From: Phycobacter sedimenti
Lineage (GTDB): Bacteria > Pseudomonadota > Alphaproteobacteria > Rhodobacterales > Rhodobacteraceae
Direction of reading: 5' to 3'
Length of the DNA stretch: 64,000 nucleotides
Assembly (NCBI RefSeq): GCF_038148855.1
Contig: NZ_JBBVGR010000001.1
Span: 585,567-649,566, forward strand
Under the pieces are notes generated by a model. It saw nothing but the letters and a program-made list of their open reading frames with translations. It did no database searches and was not told where the DNA came from. The translations under genes and the position numbers were made by a program. Positions within the stretch are counted from its first letter, which is position 1; every line of letters starts with the position of its first letter. Positions 26,397 to 34,020 of the stretch are shown here, piece after piece.

Positions 26397-26809
26397 GTCG
26401 TTTCCTTTTCCAAAGGGAGGCGGTGGGCAAAAACCAAAGCCGGTAACAGCATGGCGGGAACGAAGAACGGGAAGGCAACGCCACGCAGTTTTATTAGGCC
26501 ACCCTCAGTCGTATACGTGATTTCTGGGATGAGGTACTCAAGCGCGCCCGCCATCGCAAACACACTCAACAGTGAGAGAGGTACCGCACGTGTCATAAAC
26601 CGAAAGAAATATGCCACGCGCGTGAGAGCAATCTTCCAGCGCGTACCGCAATCCTCACATGCAGCCACTGGAGGCCATACACGCCCGCGTGCCCGGCCAT
26701 TGAGTTGCGACAGCGGGATATTGCCTCCGCATTCCGCGCAACGTCGGTTGAGCATAGACCGGAACCATACCGCTTGCCGGTCGCTGAGGCTTTTTCTCGT
26801 TTCCGTCAC
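26393..26809 (-). CDS. Small zinc-ribbon membrane protein coupled to mccB
   Basis: A 138-residue product translated from a GTG that overlaps the stop of the acyl-CoA synthetase gene (GTGA); its own stop overlaps the mccB start (ATGA). The N-terminal part holds two paired cysteine motifs, CAECGG and CEDCG, about 30 residues apart, a likely zinc ribbon. Two hydrophobic segments follow, around VPLSLLSVFAMAGALEYLI and VAFPFFVPAMLLPALVFAH. I do not recognise the family. Its position inside the leucine operon gives no mechanism, but the overlaps argue for genuine translation. A longer in-frame extension upstream has no support. Confidence 0.75.
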   Translation of the reverse strand: MTETRKSLSDRQAVWFRSMLNRRCAECGGNIPLSQLNGRARGRVWPPVAACEDCGTRWKIALTRVAYFFRFMTRAVPLSLLSVFAMAGALEYLIPEITYTTEGGLIKLRGVAFPFFVPAMLLPALVFAHRLPLEKETT

Positions 26810-28335
26810 GCTTCCCCCTCCGCCGCAGCTCGCGCCTTCAACTCTTTGCGGATCACCTTGCCGGTCACGGTCATCGGCAGGCCGTCCAGAAAGGCGATTT
26901 CGCGGGGGTAGGAATAATGGGCTAGGCGCTCCTTGACGTAGTCCTGCAGCTCTTTCTCGGTAGCCGCGGCGCCCTCTTTCAGCACCACATAGGCCTTGAC
27001 GATCTCGGTGCGCATCGGGTCGGGCTTGCCCACAACGCCGACCGTGGCGACACTTGGATGGGTCAGCAGGCAATCCTCGATCTCGGCCGGGCCGATGCGA
27101 TAGCCGGAAGAGGTGATGACGTCATCTTCGCGGCCAACAAAGCGCAGATAGTCGCCCTCCCAGATGCCGCGATCACCTGTGATCAGCCAGTCACCTTGGA
27201 ATTTCTCGGCCGTCTCCTTGGGCCGGTTCCAGTATTCCAGCATCATCGAGGCAGAGCCGCGCCGCACCGCAACATCGCCCTCATGGTCGGTGGGATTGCC
27301 CTCGGCATCGATCACGGCGACCTCATGCCCCCGCACGGCCTTGCCGATGCAGCCCGGACGCGGCGGGAAATCCACCCCACAGGAGGAGGCAACCATATTG
27401 CATTCGGTCTGCCCGTAGAATTCGTTGATGGTAAGGCCGAATGCCTCCTGCCCCCAGGCGAGCATCTCTGCCCCCAAAGGCTCACCGCCCGAAGCAACCG
27501 AGCGCAGACCGGGCACGGCCTTGCCTGCGGCCTTCAGCATCCTGAGCGCGGTCGGCGGGAAGAAGACATTGCGCACGTCGGCCCGCTCAATCAGATCCAG
27601 GCAGGCCTCGGGCGTGAACTTGTCGAGCCGCGCGGCAACAACAGGCACACCCAGCGCAAGACCGGGCATCAGCACGTCGAACAGCCCCCCGATCCAGGCC
27701 CAGTCCGCAGGGGTCCAGAGGCAATCGCCCGGCTGACCCAGATGATCGTGGCTGATGGCAACGCCCGGCAGGTGCCCGGTCAGCACCCGGTGCGCATGAA
27801 GCGCCCCCTTGGGGCTGCCGGTGGTGCCGGAGGTATAAATAAGGACTGCTGGGGTTTCCGAGCTGGTTTCGGCAAAAGGGACCGGGCTGCCCTCGATGCC
27901 CGCATCCTGCACCATCACCGCCTCGGCCAGATCACCAAGCAGCATCGCGCCTTCGGGATCTGTGAGCACAAACCGTACGCCCGCATCCCCTGCCCGCGAC
28001 GCCAGCGCATCGCGCTGAAACAGCTTGAACAGAGGCACCGAGATCGCCCCAACCTTCCAGATCGCAAGGTGCGCGGCGGCGCACCATGGCGACTGGCTGA
28101 GCAGCACGCCCACGCGATCGCCCGGCTGGATCCGTGACAGAAGATATCGCGCCAACCCGTCGACCATCGACGCCAGTTCGCCGTGTGAAATGTCACGCCG
28201 CTCTGGCCCGGTCAGATCAATGAGCGCACAGGCATCCGGCGCATGCGCCATGGCCTGCGCCGCCATGTTCAGTGCCCGGGGCACATCCCATGCCCCGTCA
28301 CGTTTTAAACCCGGAATATGGCGCGGCTCTGACAT
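26806..28335 (-). CDS. Acyl-CoA synthetase (AMP-forming) in the leucine-degradation operon
   Basis: Adenylate-forming ligase of 509 residues that should activate a short or medium carboxylic acid with ATP and CoA. Motif A3, LIYTSGTTGSPKG, lies near residue 165. NEFYGQTECN is the A5 region, TGDRGIWEGDYLRFVGREDDVITSSGYRIGPAEIE covers A7-A8, and the A10 lysine is in TVTGKVIRKEL. Domain architecture is complete. Context suggests a branched or isovalerate-like substrate entering the pathway before ivd; the sequence does not prove that. Divergent from ompW. Confidence 0.88.
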   Translation of the reverse strand: MSEPRHIPGLKRDGAWDVPRALNMAAQAMAHAPDACALIDLTGPERRDISHGELASMVDGLARYLLSRIQPGDRVGVLLSQSPWCAAAHLAIWKVGAISVPLFKLFQRDALASRAGDAGVRFVLTDPEGAMLLGDLAEAVMVQDAGIEGSPVPFAETSSETPAVLIYTSGTTGSPKGALHAHRVLTGHLPGVAISHDHLGQPGDCLWTPADWAWIGGLFDVLMPGLALGVPVVAARLDKFTPEACLDLIERADVRNVFFPPTALRMLKAAGKAVPGLRSVASGGEPLGAEMLAWGQEAFGLTINEFYGQTECNMVASSCGVDFPPRPGCIGKAVRGHEVAVIDAEGNPTDHEGDVAVRRGSASMMLEYWNRPKETAEKFQGDWLITGDRGIWEGDYLRFVGREDDVITSSGYRIGPAEIEDCLLTHPSVATVGVVGKPDPMRTEIVKAYVVLKEGAAATEKELQDYVKERLAHYSYPREIAFLDGLPMTVTGKVIRKELKARAAAEGEA

Positions 28336-28353
28336 GATCAGCCCTTCCCGAAA

Positions 28354-28370
28354 CGCATAGCTGCTATGCG
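28354..28370. promoter_or_regulatory. 17-base perfect palindrome upstream of the acyl-CoA synthetase gene
   Basis: CGCATAG-CTG-CTATGCG is a perfect inverted repeat 19 bases before the synthetase start, in the region shared with divergent ompW. It is too short and lacks a T-run for a terminator, so a regulator site is the natural reading. The regulator is unknown. Confidence 0.45.
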
Positions 28371-28409
28371 CGATTTTCTTTTTATTTCAGAGGCAAAGCC
28401 CATGCGGCC

Positions 28410-28423
28410 TTGATCCAGATCAG
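28410..28423 (+). promoter_or_regulatory. FNR/FnrL-type box upstream of ompW
   Basis: TTGATCCAGATCAG matches the FNR consensus TTGAT-N4-ATCAA at nine of ten positions. A -10-like CAGAAT lies at 28446-28451, which would put the site centre about 41.5 bases before transcription start, the class II activation position. OmpW genes are known oxygen/FNR-responsive genes in several proteobacteria. Confidence 0.55.
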
Positions 28424-28484
28424 AGACCGTTTTCGTTCCATGGCACAGAATGGAACGGTAAAAGACAGAAAAGGGATTTCCCTC

Positions 28485-29087
28485 ATGAAACGCATGGTTT
28501 CCGCTCTCGCCATCTCTGCGGCGCTTGTTGCCGGAGCGGCCCCGGCTGTTGCCCAGTCGCAGGGCGACTGGACCTTCGGCGCAGGTATCGCCAACGTGAA
28601 CCCCAAGTCGAACAACGGCACGCTTGCGGGCGGCGCGGCGACGATCAACGACGACACCCAACTGTCGCTGACGGTTGAATACTTCATCCGCGACAATCTG
28701 GGTATCGAGCTTCTGGCCGCGACCCCGTTTGAGCATGACATCTCGATCAATGGCGGCTATGCGGGCACCACCAAGCAGCTGCCCCCGACCCTGTCGCTGA
28801 ACTACCACTTCCCGACCAAGGGCAAGGTCAAACCCTTTCTGGGGGTTGGCGTGAACTACACCACCTTCTTTGAGGAAAGCTCGCCCCTCGGGACGCTCAG
28901 CCTTGACGACAGCTGGGGTCTGGCGATCAACGCCGGTGCAGACTGGCAGGTCTCGGACAACGGCGCGCTGCGCTTCAACGTGCGCTACATGGATATCGAC
29001 AGCGAAGCCTTCCTGAACGGCGCCTCGATCGGCACCGCAGAGATTGATCCGGTCGTGATTGGTGTCGCCTACGTGCACCGCTTCTGA
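28485..29087 (+). CDS. ompW: OmpW family outer membrane protein
   Basis: Eight-stranded outer-membrane beta-barrel thought to pass small hydrophobic molecules. It has 200 residues from ATG 28485, which has AAGGGA upstream; the frame extends 75 bases further without support. A cleavable signal peptide (MKRMVSALAISAALVAG, then AAPAVAQ) ends near residue 23. Family features are YFIRDNLGIELLAATPFEHDI, LPPTLSLNYHF, KPFLGVGVNYTTFF, DDSWGLAINAGADW and the aromatic C-terminus YVHRF. It interrupts the minus-strand leucine genes, lies between ivd and the synthetase, and has its own promoter region and terminator. Confidence 0.95.
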   Translation: MKRMVSALAISAALVAGAAPAVAQSQGDWTFGAGIANVNPKSNNGTLAGGAATINDDTQLSLTVEYFIRDNLGIELLAATPFEHDISINGGYAGTTKQLPPTLSLNYHFPTKGKVKPFLGVGVNYTTFFEESSPLGTLSLDDSWGLAINAGADWQVSDNGALRFNVRYMDIDSEAFLNGASIGTAEIDPVVIGVAYVHRF

Positions 29088-29146
29088 TCCCGTGTTGCAG
29101 TTGGGCAGGTGCTTCCCTCGTCCCTGCCTGCTGTTCCAGTTGTTAA

Positions 29147-29173
29147 AGGCGTCGCCCCGTGCGGCGCCTTTTT
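29147..29173 (+). terminator. Intrinsic terminator of ompW
   Basis: AGGCGTCGC pairs with GCGGCGCCT (one G-T pair) around a five-base loop, followed by TTTTT. It lies 60 bases after the ompW stop. Confidence 0.85.
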
Positions 29174-29232
29174 CTCTTTCACATGCCGGGTCGGCTCTTG
29201 CTTGCACACCCGCATATGAACCTTGCCCGCCA

Positions 29233-29577
29233 TCAGGCTTCTGGTTGGGGCAGCCCCGCAGTGTCTGGCCCTGAAAAGCCGATCAACCCGCCCAGAACAT
29301 TGACTTCGTAGCGATATATCTCCCCAGCGCCGCCCCCTTTCGGGCGGCATGTGACCACCAGCCAGCTCCACGCTCCGCTTCCGGGGTGCGCAAAACAATC
29401 CGTCACCTGCGCTGCAGCTGGCCGACCGGACCCCGCATGGTCAGCCAGATACCGCTGTGCATAAAGGGTGATCACGTCGGTTTCCGTGAGCCCCTGCCGC
29501 TGGATGCCGTACCGAAGCCCGATCACCGCCAACAAGAGCGTCAGCAGAATGACCGGGATCCAGTAGGCAATCCGCAT
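29233..29577 (-). CDS. Small single-span membrane protein coupled to ivd
   Basis: An unrecognised 114-residue product. The N-terminus MRIAYWIPVILLTLLLAVIGLRYG is a membrane anchor or uncleaved signal, followed by a hydrophilic domain with two cysteines (QVTDCFAHPG and VVTCRPKGGG), about 19 residues apart. The ATG overlaps the ivd stop by one base (TGATG), so it is probably translated by re-initiation. There is no obvious metabolic role. Its 3' end is close to the ompW terminator on the other strand. Confidence 0.65.
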   Translation of the reverse strand: MRIAYWIPVILLTLLLAVIGLRYGIQRQGLTETDVITLYAQRYLADHAGSGRPAAAQVTDCFAHPGSGAWSWLVVTCRPKGGGAGEIYRYEVNVLGGLIGFSGPDTAGLPQPEA

Positions 29578-30740
29578 CAGCCCATATGCGCCATCAGCTC
29601 GCGGCCAATCAGCATGCGGCGGATTTCCGATGTGCCCGCGCCGATCTCCATCAGCTTGGCATCGCGGAAGATGCGGCCCACCGGGTTGTCGCTGAGATAG
29701 CCGGCGCCACCAAAGGCCTGCACCGCCTGATGCGCCTGCACCATCGCCTGTTCAGAGGCATAAAGACAGCAGGCCGCCGCATCCTGGCGCGTGACCGTGC
29801 CGCTGTCGCAGGCCTTGGCCACCTCGTAGACATAGGCGCGGGCCGAGTTCATCGCCGTGAACATGTCGGCGATCTTGCCCTGCATCAGCTGAAAGTTCCC
29901 GATCGGCTGACCGAACTGCTTGCGCTCTTTCATGTAGGGCATCATCTCGTCCATGCAGGCCGCCATGATCCCGGTGCCGATGCCCGCAAGAACAACGCGC
30001 TCATAATCGAGGCCGGACATCAGCACCTTGACGCCCTTGCCCTCTTCGCCCAGCACGTTCTCGAAGGGCACTTCGCAGTCTTCAAAGATCAGCTCGGCCG
30101 TGTTCGAACCGCGCATGCCCAGCTTGTCGAAATGGACCGAGGTCGAGAACCCCTTGAACTCTTTTTCGATGAGGAAGGCGGTGATGCCCTTGGAACCTGC
30201 CTCTGGGTCGGTTTTGGCATAGACCACCAGCGTGTCGGCGTCGGGGCCGTTGGTGATCCAGTATTTGTTGCCATTGAGGCGATAGTGATCGTTGCGCTTT
30301 TCAGCGCGCAAGCTCATCGAGACCACATCAGAACCTGCGCCTGCCTCGGACATGGCCAGGGCCCCCACATGCTCGCCCGAAATCAGGCGCGGCAGGTATT
30401 TCTGCTTCTGCTCCTCATTGGCGTTCAGCTTGATCTGGTTGACGCAGAGGTTGGAATGCGCGCCATAGGACAGCGAGACCGACGCGCTTGCGCGGGCGAT
30501 TTCCTCGACCGCGACCGTGTGGGCGAGGTAGGACATGCCAGCCCCGCCGAACTCTTCGGGGACCGTGATGCCAAGCAGACCGAGATCACCCATCTCTTTC
30601 CAGAGTTCAGCCGGGAACTCATTCTTCTGATCGATTCCCTGCGCCATGGGTTTGACGCGCTCCTGCGCCCAGCGATGCACCATATCGCGCAGCGCATTCA
30701 CATCCTCACCCAGATCAAAGGTCATGCTTGCGTTGAACAT
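29577..30740 (-). CDS. ivd: Isovaleryl-CoA dehydrogenase
   Basis: FAD-dependent acyl-CoA dehydrogenase that oxidises isovaleryl-CoA to 3-methylcrotonyl-CoA, the substrate of the MccAB carboxylase encoded downstream. It has 387 residues. Signatures are ALAMSEAGAGSDVVSM, WITNGPDADTLVVYAKT and the C-terminal QAFGGAGYLSDNPVGRIFRDAKLMEIGAGTSEI region. The catalytic base E247 lies in SGLDYERVVLAG, the position specific to isovaleryl-CoA dehydrogenases, whereas other family members carry it near the C-terminus. It is the first gene of the cluster. Confidence 0.95.
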   Translation of the reverse strand: MFNASMTFDLGEDVNALRDMVHRWAQERVKPMAQGIDQKNEFPAELWKEMGDLGLLGITVPEEFGGAGMSYLAHTVAVEEIARASASVSLSYGAHSNLCVNQIKLNANEEQKQKYLPRLISGEHVGALAMSEAGAGSDVVSMSLRAEKRNDHYRLNGNKYWITNGPDADTLVVYAKTDPEAGSKGITAFLIEKEFKGFSTSVHFDKLGMRGSNTAELIFEDCEVPFENVLGEEGKGVKVLMSGLDYERVVLAGIGTGIMAACMDEMMPYMKERKQFGQPIGNFQLMQGKIADMFTAMNSARAYVYEVAKACDSGTVTRQDAAACCLYASEQAMVQAHQAVQAFGGAGYLSDNPVGRIFRDAKLMEIGAGTSEIRRMLIGRELMAHMG

Positions 30741-30773
30741 CCCGCGTCTCCTCCCGAGTCATCGCGAATTATT

Positions 30774-30787
30774 TGAACATGCGTTCA
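30774..30787. promoter_or_regulatory. Palindromic operator candidate upstream of ivd
   Basis: TGAAC-ATGC-GTTCA is a perfect 14-base inverted repeat in an AT-rich setting, 33 bases before the ivd start. The form resembles TetR-family operators. No regulator gene is in the window. Confidence 0.4.
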
Positions 30788-31001
30788 TTTATCACCATCA
30801 AACCCGCGCCCGTCAAGCACCACATTACCCGATCAGCCATTTCTGGCGGACCGGCTCTGCCACCCGCACGCGTGACGTTGCACAGAAGACAGGCCTTATC
30901 CCGCCGCGCACCATGCTGCGGCCACAGATGGACAGACGCCCGCCCCGCTTCTATCCTCGAGCACGACGCGCTCTGACCGCACAAGAAACCCATCATCCCC
31001 A

Positions 31002-31970
31002 ATGACCAAGATCGTCCTTCATCTCAAAGCGAGTGACCTGCAGAGCGGATTTTCTGGCTGGCATCTTGAGTTCTACCAAGTTCTGGGCGCGCTGATGGAA
31101 GCCCATGGCATTCGGGTGGAAAGCCGCCAGCGCGACGGCGATATTCGCATCGACACGCGCACCATTCGCGACAGCCGTTTTGACGATGGAAATCTGCACA
31201 TCATCGACGACCGGTCGGTCAGGGCGCCCAACGTGCTTAATGCAGGGGTGGCGTATTTCTGGCGCTTCTGGCAGCTGGACCCACGAGGCGTGAAGGCCTT
31301 CAGCTCAACCGGCGACACCCCCTATGAGCCTGACCAGATGCCGCGGCGTCGGGCACAGAGCTTTTTTGACAACATGCACAAACGCTATGTGCGGTCCCGC
31401 AAATCGAAATACGACCAGCCCGAGACCTCGCAACAGTTTCCCGAAGGGGCGATCTCGGTCTTCTTTCAGGGCGACTATCCGGTCACCTCCGGCGCAACAT
31501 CGACCACGGACATCGAGATGCTGAGGGCGGTGCAGTCCGGTGCGGGGGATCGGCGCATCATCGTCAAGCCACACCCGCTGACGAGCAACGTCTCCGACAT
31601 TGCGGAAACCCTGGCCCTGGCCGAGGCGGACAACCGGATCATCGTGACCGACGCCAATGTTCACGACATCCTCAGTGCCAGCTGTGCCACGGTTTCCATC
31701 AACTCGACCGTCGCCCTGGAAGGTTTCCTGCATCGCAAGCCTGCGATCCTCTTTGGCCGTTCGGACTTTCACCATCTGGCAGGTCAGGTTCACGACCCGC
31801 AGGAGTTTTCCAGGGTCCTAGCCGATGAGCTGGACCGCGACGAAGGTTACGAGCAGTTCCTCGCCTGGTATTTCCTGAAGATGTGCCTGCCGCTCAGCAG
31901 TGCCCGCCTCGAAGAGCGGATCTGGCAGATCTTCACCCAAGCCGGATTTCCGCGCGCCCGTTTTATGTAG
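31002..31970 (+). CDS. Capsule polysaccharide biosynthesis-type protein
   Basis: A 322-residue cytoplasmic protein with features of the capsule polysaccharide (KpsS/KpsC-like) family: VFFQGDYP, then RRIIVKPHPLTS at about 185-196, then ATVSINSTVALEGFLHRKPAILFGRSDFHH at about 230-259. Members of this fold include Kdo transferases that build capsule linkers. Here it stands alone, next to a DegT-family aminotransferase and not in a kps operon, so the true acceptor is unknown. No clear Shine-Dalgarno precedes the ATG. Its 3' end overlaps the convergent aminotransferase gene by eight bases. Confidence 0.75.
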   Translation: MTKIVLHLKASDLQSGFSGWHLEFYQVLGALMEAHGIRVESRQRDGDIRIDTRTIRDSRFDDGNLHIIDDRSVRAPNVLNAGVAYFWRFWQLDPRGVKAFSSTGDTPYEPDQMPRRRAQSFFDNMHKRYVRSRKSKYDQPETSQQFPEGAISVFFQGDYPVTSGATSTTDIEMLRAVQSGAGDRRIIVKPHPLTSNVSDIAETLALAEADNRIIVTDANVHDILSASCATVSINSTVALEGFLHRKPAILFGRSDFHHLAGQVHDPQEFSRVLADELDRDEGYEQFLAWYFLKMCLPLSSARLEERIWQIFTQAGFPRARFM

Positions 31971-33165
31971 CAGCCTCGCCCTGGAACACGGCGCCCACTT
32001 CGGCGCGAATGATGCGGGCGATCTGGGCGCAATCCTCAAGGGAAAAGGTCAGCGGCACCCGCATATCCACGATCCCGGCAAGAATGCGGTCGCTGTTTGG
32101 CAGTCGCGGCGTTTCCGCGTAGCGCCAGCTGTCATAGCGCGAGGTAAAGGCGACAGGCTCTGCCCCGCCGAACCATTTCAGTTCCACACCGCGCGCGGCG
32201 CAGCGGCGCAAGACCTCCTGAACCCGTTCAGCCGCCCAGTCGAGCAGCAGGAACTGGAAGGAAGAGCCGACATAGGTTTCCCGCGCGGGGCGCTCGACCA
32301 CGGTCAGTCCGGGGGTGCCGCGCAGCCCGTTCTCAAGCGTGCGGTAACGTTCGTTCCAGCGCGCGACCTGTGCATCCAGATATCGCATTTGCGGTCGCAG
32401 GATGGCAGCCCGCAGATTGTCCATCCGGCCAGAGATATTGGGGGTCTCAAATTTGATCTGCTCGAACACCTCGGGGTCGGGCCCCGCCAGATGGCGCCCG
32501 TACAGCATGTAGGACCCGGACAGCATGATCGCGCGCGCCGCGATCTCGGCATCATCGGAGACCAGCAGCCCCCCCTCGCCCGAATTCACATGCTTGTAGG
32601 TCTGGCAGGAATAGCAGCCAATCGCCCCATGACGCCCGGAACGCACCCCGTTCCAAGCCGCTCCCATGGTGTGGGCGCAATCCTCGATCACGATGATCCC
32701 GGCGGCGTTGCAGATCTCCATCAGCCGGTCCATGTCACAAAGATGCCCGCGCATGTGGCTGAGCATCAGGACACGCGCCTGATCCGCCTTGGCCGCAAGA
32801 TCCTCCAGATCGATGGTCAGATCCTCGGTCACATCCACGTAGACAGGCTTTGCGCCCACCGCCGCGATGGAACCGGGCACCGGCGCCAGGGTGAAGGCGT
32901 TGGTCAAAACCCGATCGCCGTGACCCACTCCGACGGCTCTCAGAGCGGTCGCAAGCGCATAGCCCCCGGAAGCTACGGCGAGGCAGTATTTCGCCCCGAC
33001 CTGATCCGCGAACTCACGCTCAAGAAGCGCGGTCTCTCCAACCTCACCCTCCGCGACGTTGTAACGGTGCAGGCGCCCGTGGCGCATGACCTCGACGGCG
33101 GCTTCAATCGCCTCTTCGGGGATAGGTTCCTGCTGGGTGAAACTGCCGGTGAATATCTCGCTCAT
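31963..33165 (-). CDS. DegT/DnrJ/EryC1/StrS family aminotransferase
   Basis: PLP-dependent sugar aminotransferase family of 400 residues. The substrate-binding region LAVASGGYALATALRAVGVG, the PLP aspartate in IIVIEDCAHTMGA and the Schiff-base lysine K191 in CQTYKHVNSGEGG are all present. The family usually aminates a keto-sugar nucleotide for LPS, capsule or exopolysaccharide, but some members act on non-sugar substrates. Next to a capsule-type protein, a glycan role is reasonable. It lies 62 bases after the phosphatase gene and could be transcribed with it. Confidence 0.88.
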   Translation of the reverse strand: MSEIFTGSFTQQEPIPEEAIEAAVEVMRHGRLHRYNVAEGEVGETALLEREFADQVGAKYCLAVASGGYALATALRAVGVGHGDRVLTNAFTLAPVPGSIAAVGAKPVYVDVTEDLTIDLEDLAAKADQARVLMLSHMRGHLCDMDRLMEICNAAGIIVIEDCAHTMGAAWNGVRSGRHGAIGCYSCQTYKHVNSGEGGLLVSDDAEIAARAIMLSGSYMLYGRHLAGPDPEVFEQIKFETPNISGRMDNLRAAILRPQMRYLDAQVARWNERYRTLENGLRGTPGLTVVERPARETYVGSSFQFLLLDWAAERVQEVLRRCAARGVELKWFGGAEPVAFTSRYDSWRYAETPRLPNSDRILAGIVDMRVPLTFSLEDCAQIARIIRAEVGAVFQGEAAT

Positions 33166-33227
33166 GATGCGTTTGTGGGGCCGCCCAGCCCGCTGGTCAA
33201 GGGGGAAGACGCACTCGGCCAGCCCGC

Positions 33228-33890
33228 TCAGGGCAGCAGTTGATCGACCAAATCGGGCAGGTCCTCGTAGCGGTGCAGCAGCGCGTCGGGCTTCAGCGCC
33301 GCCATATCCTCGCCGGAGGGGCCAAAGGTCACCAGCACCGAAGGCACGCCAGCCGCCGACGAAGTATTGCGGTCGGTGTCGCTGTCGCCGATCAGAACCG
33401 TTCGGGCAGGATCCCCGCCTGCCCGGCGGGCCGCCTCAAAGAGCGGCGCAGGATCGGGTTTGCGCACCGGCAACGTGTCTGCGCCGACAAGCGAGGCAAA
33501 GACATCGCGCACGCCAAGTGAGCGCATCAGCTGTTCGGCCAGCACCTCCGGCTTGTTGGTGCAGATGCCAACGCCGTAGCCACGCACCTTCAGCGCCTCG
33601 ACCGCCTCCATCGCACCGGGATAAAGGAACGTATGCAGGTCAATCGCCTCGCGATAGGCGTCCAGCAAGACGGGGTAATAGTCCTCGACCGTGGCCTCGC
33701 GGTATGCGCCGACACGTTTCAACCCTTCGGTCAGCATGCGTTTGCCGCCGCGCAGAGCAATCCCGGCATCATTCGGATGGGTCAGCACATCTCCATGTCC
33801 CATCTGGCGAAAACAGGCATTGGCAGCCGCCAGCAGATCGCCCGACGTATCCGCCAGAGTTCCGTCGAGATCGAAGATCACAGTCCGCAT
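33228..33890 (-). CDS. gph: Phosphoglycolate phosphatase-like HAD hydrolase
   Basis: HAD-superfamily phosphatase of 220 residues. Motif I is FDLDGTLADT (nucleophile D7, acid D9), motif II is the T in GICTNKPEV, the motif III lysine is in RKPDPAPLFEAARRAGG, and motif IV is LIGDSDTDR. A helical cap lies between motifs I and II, as in Gph. Phosphoglycolate (from DNA repair or Rubisco) is the usual substrate, but related sugar phosphatases look similar. ATG 33890 has GGGGAG upstream; the frame opens earlier without support. Divergent from glmU. Confidence 0.85.
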   Translation of the reverse strand: MRTVIFDLDGTLADTSGDLLAAANACFRQMGHGDVLTHPNDAGIALRGGKRMLTEGLKRVGAYREATVEDYYPVLLDAYREAIDLHTFLYPGAMEAVEALKVRGYGVGICTNKPEVLAEQLMRSLGVRDVFASLVGADTLPVRKPDPAPLFEAARRAGGDPARTVLIGDSDTDRNTSSAAGVPSVLVTFGPSGEDMAALKPDALLHRYEDLPDLVDQLLP

Positions 33891-34020
33891 ATCGCTCCCC
33901 TTCGGCGCATTTCCGCCGCCTGATGTTGCAAGACGCAACCTAGTTTGATGGCTGAACGCCTTGCGCGCCCATTGTTAGCGGATAAAACGGGGGCGCTGAA
34001 AAGACAAAGAGAAACATAAC

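Noticed and set aside
24114..26936. 940-codon plus-strand frame, the longest in the window
   Set aside because: It crosses mccA, mccB and the small zinc-ribbon gene in antisense and has no recognisable domains.
28338..29207. 289-codon minus-strand frame opposite ompW that would join the leucine operon
   Set aside because: Tempting because it would fill the gap between ivd and the synthetase, but the plus strand has a signal peptide, barrel motifs and a terminator for OmpW.
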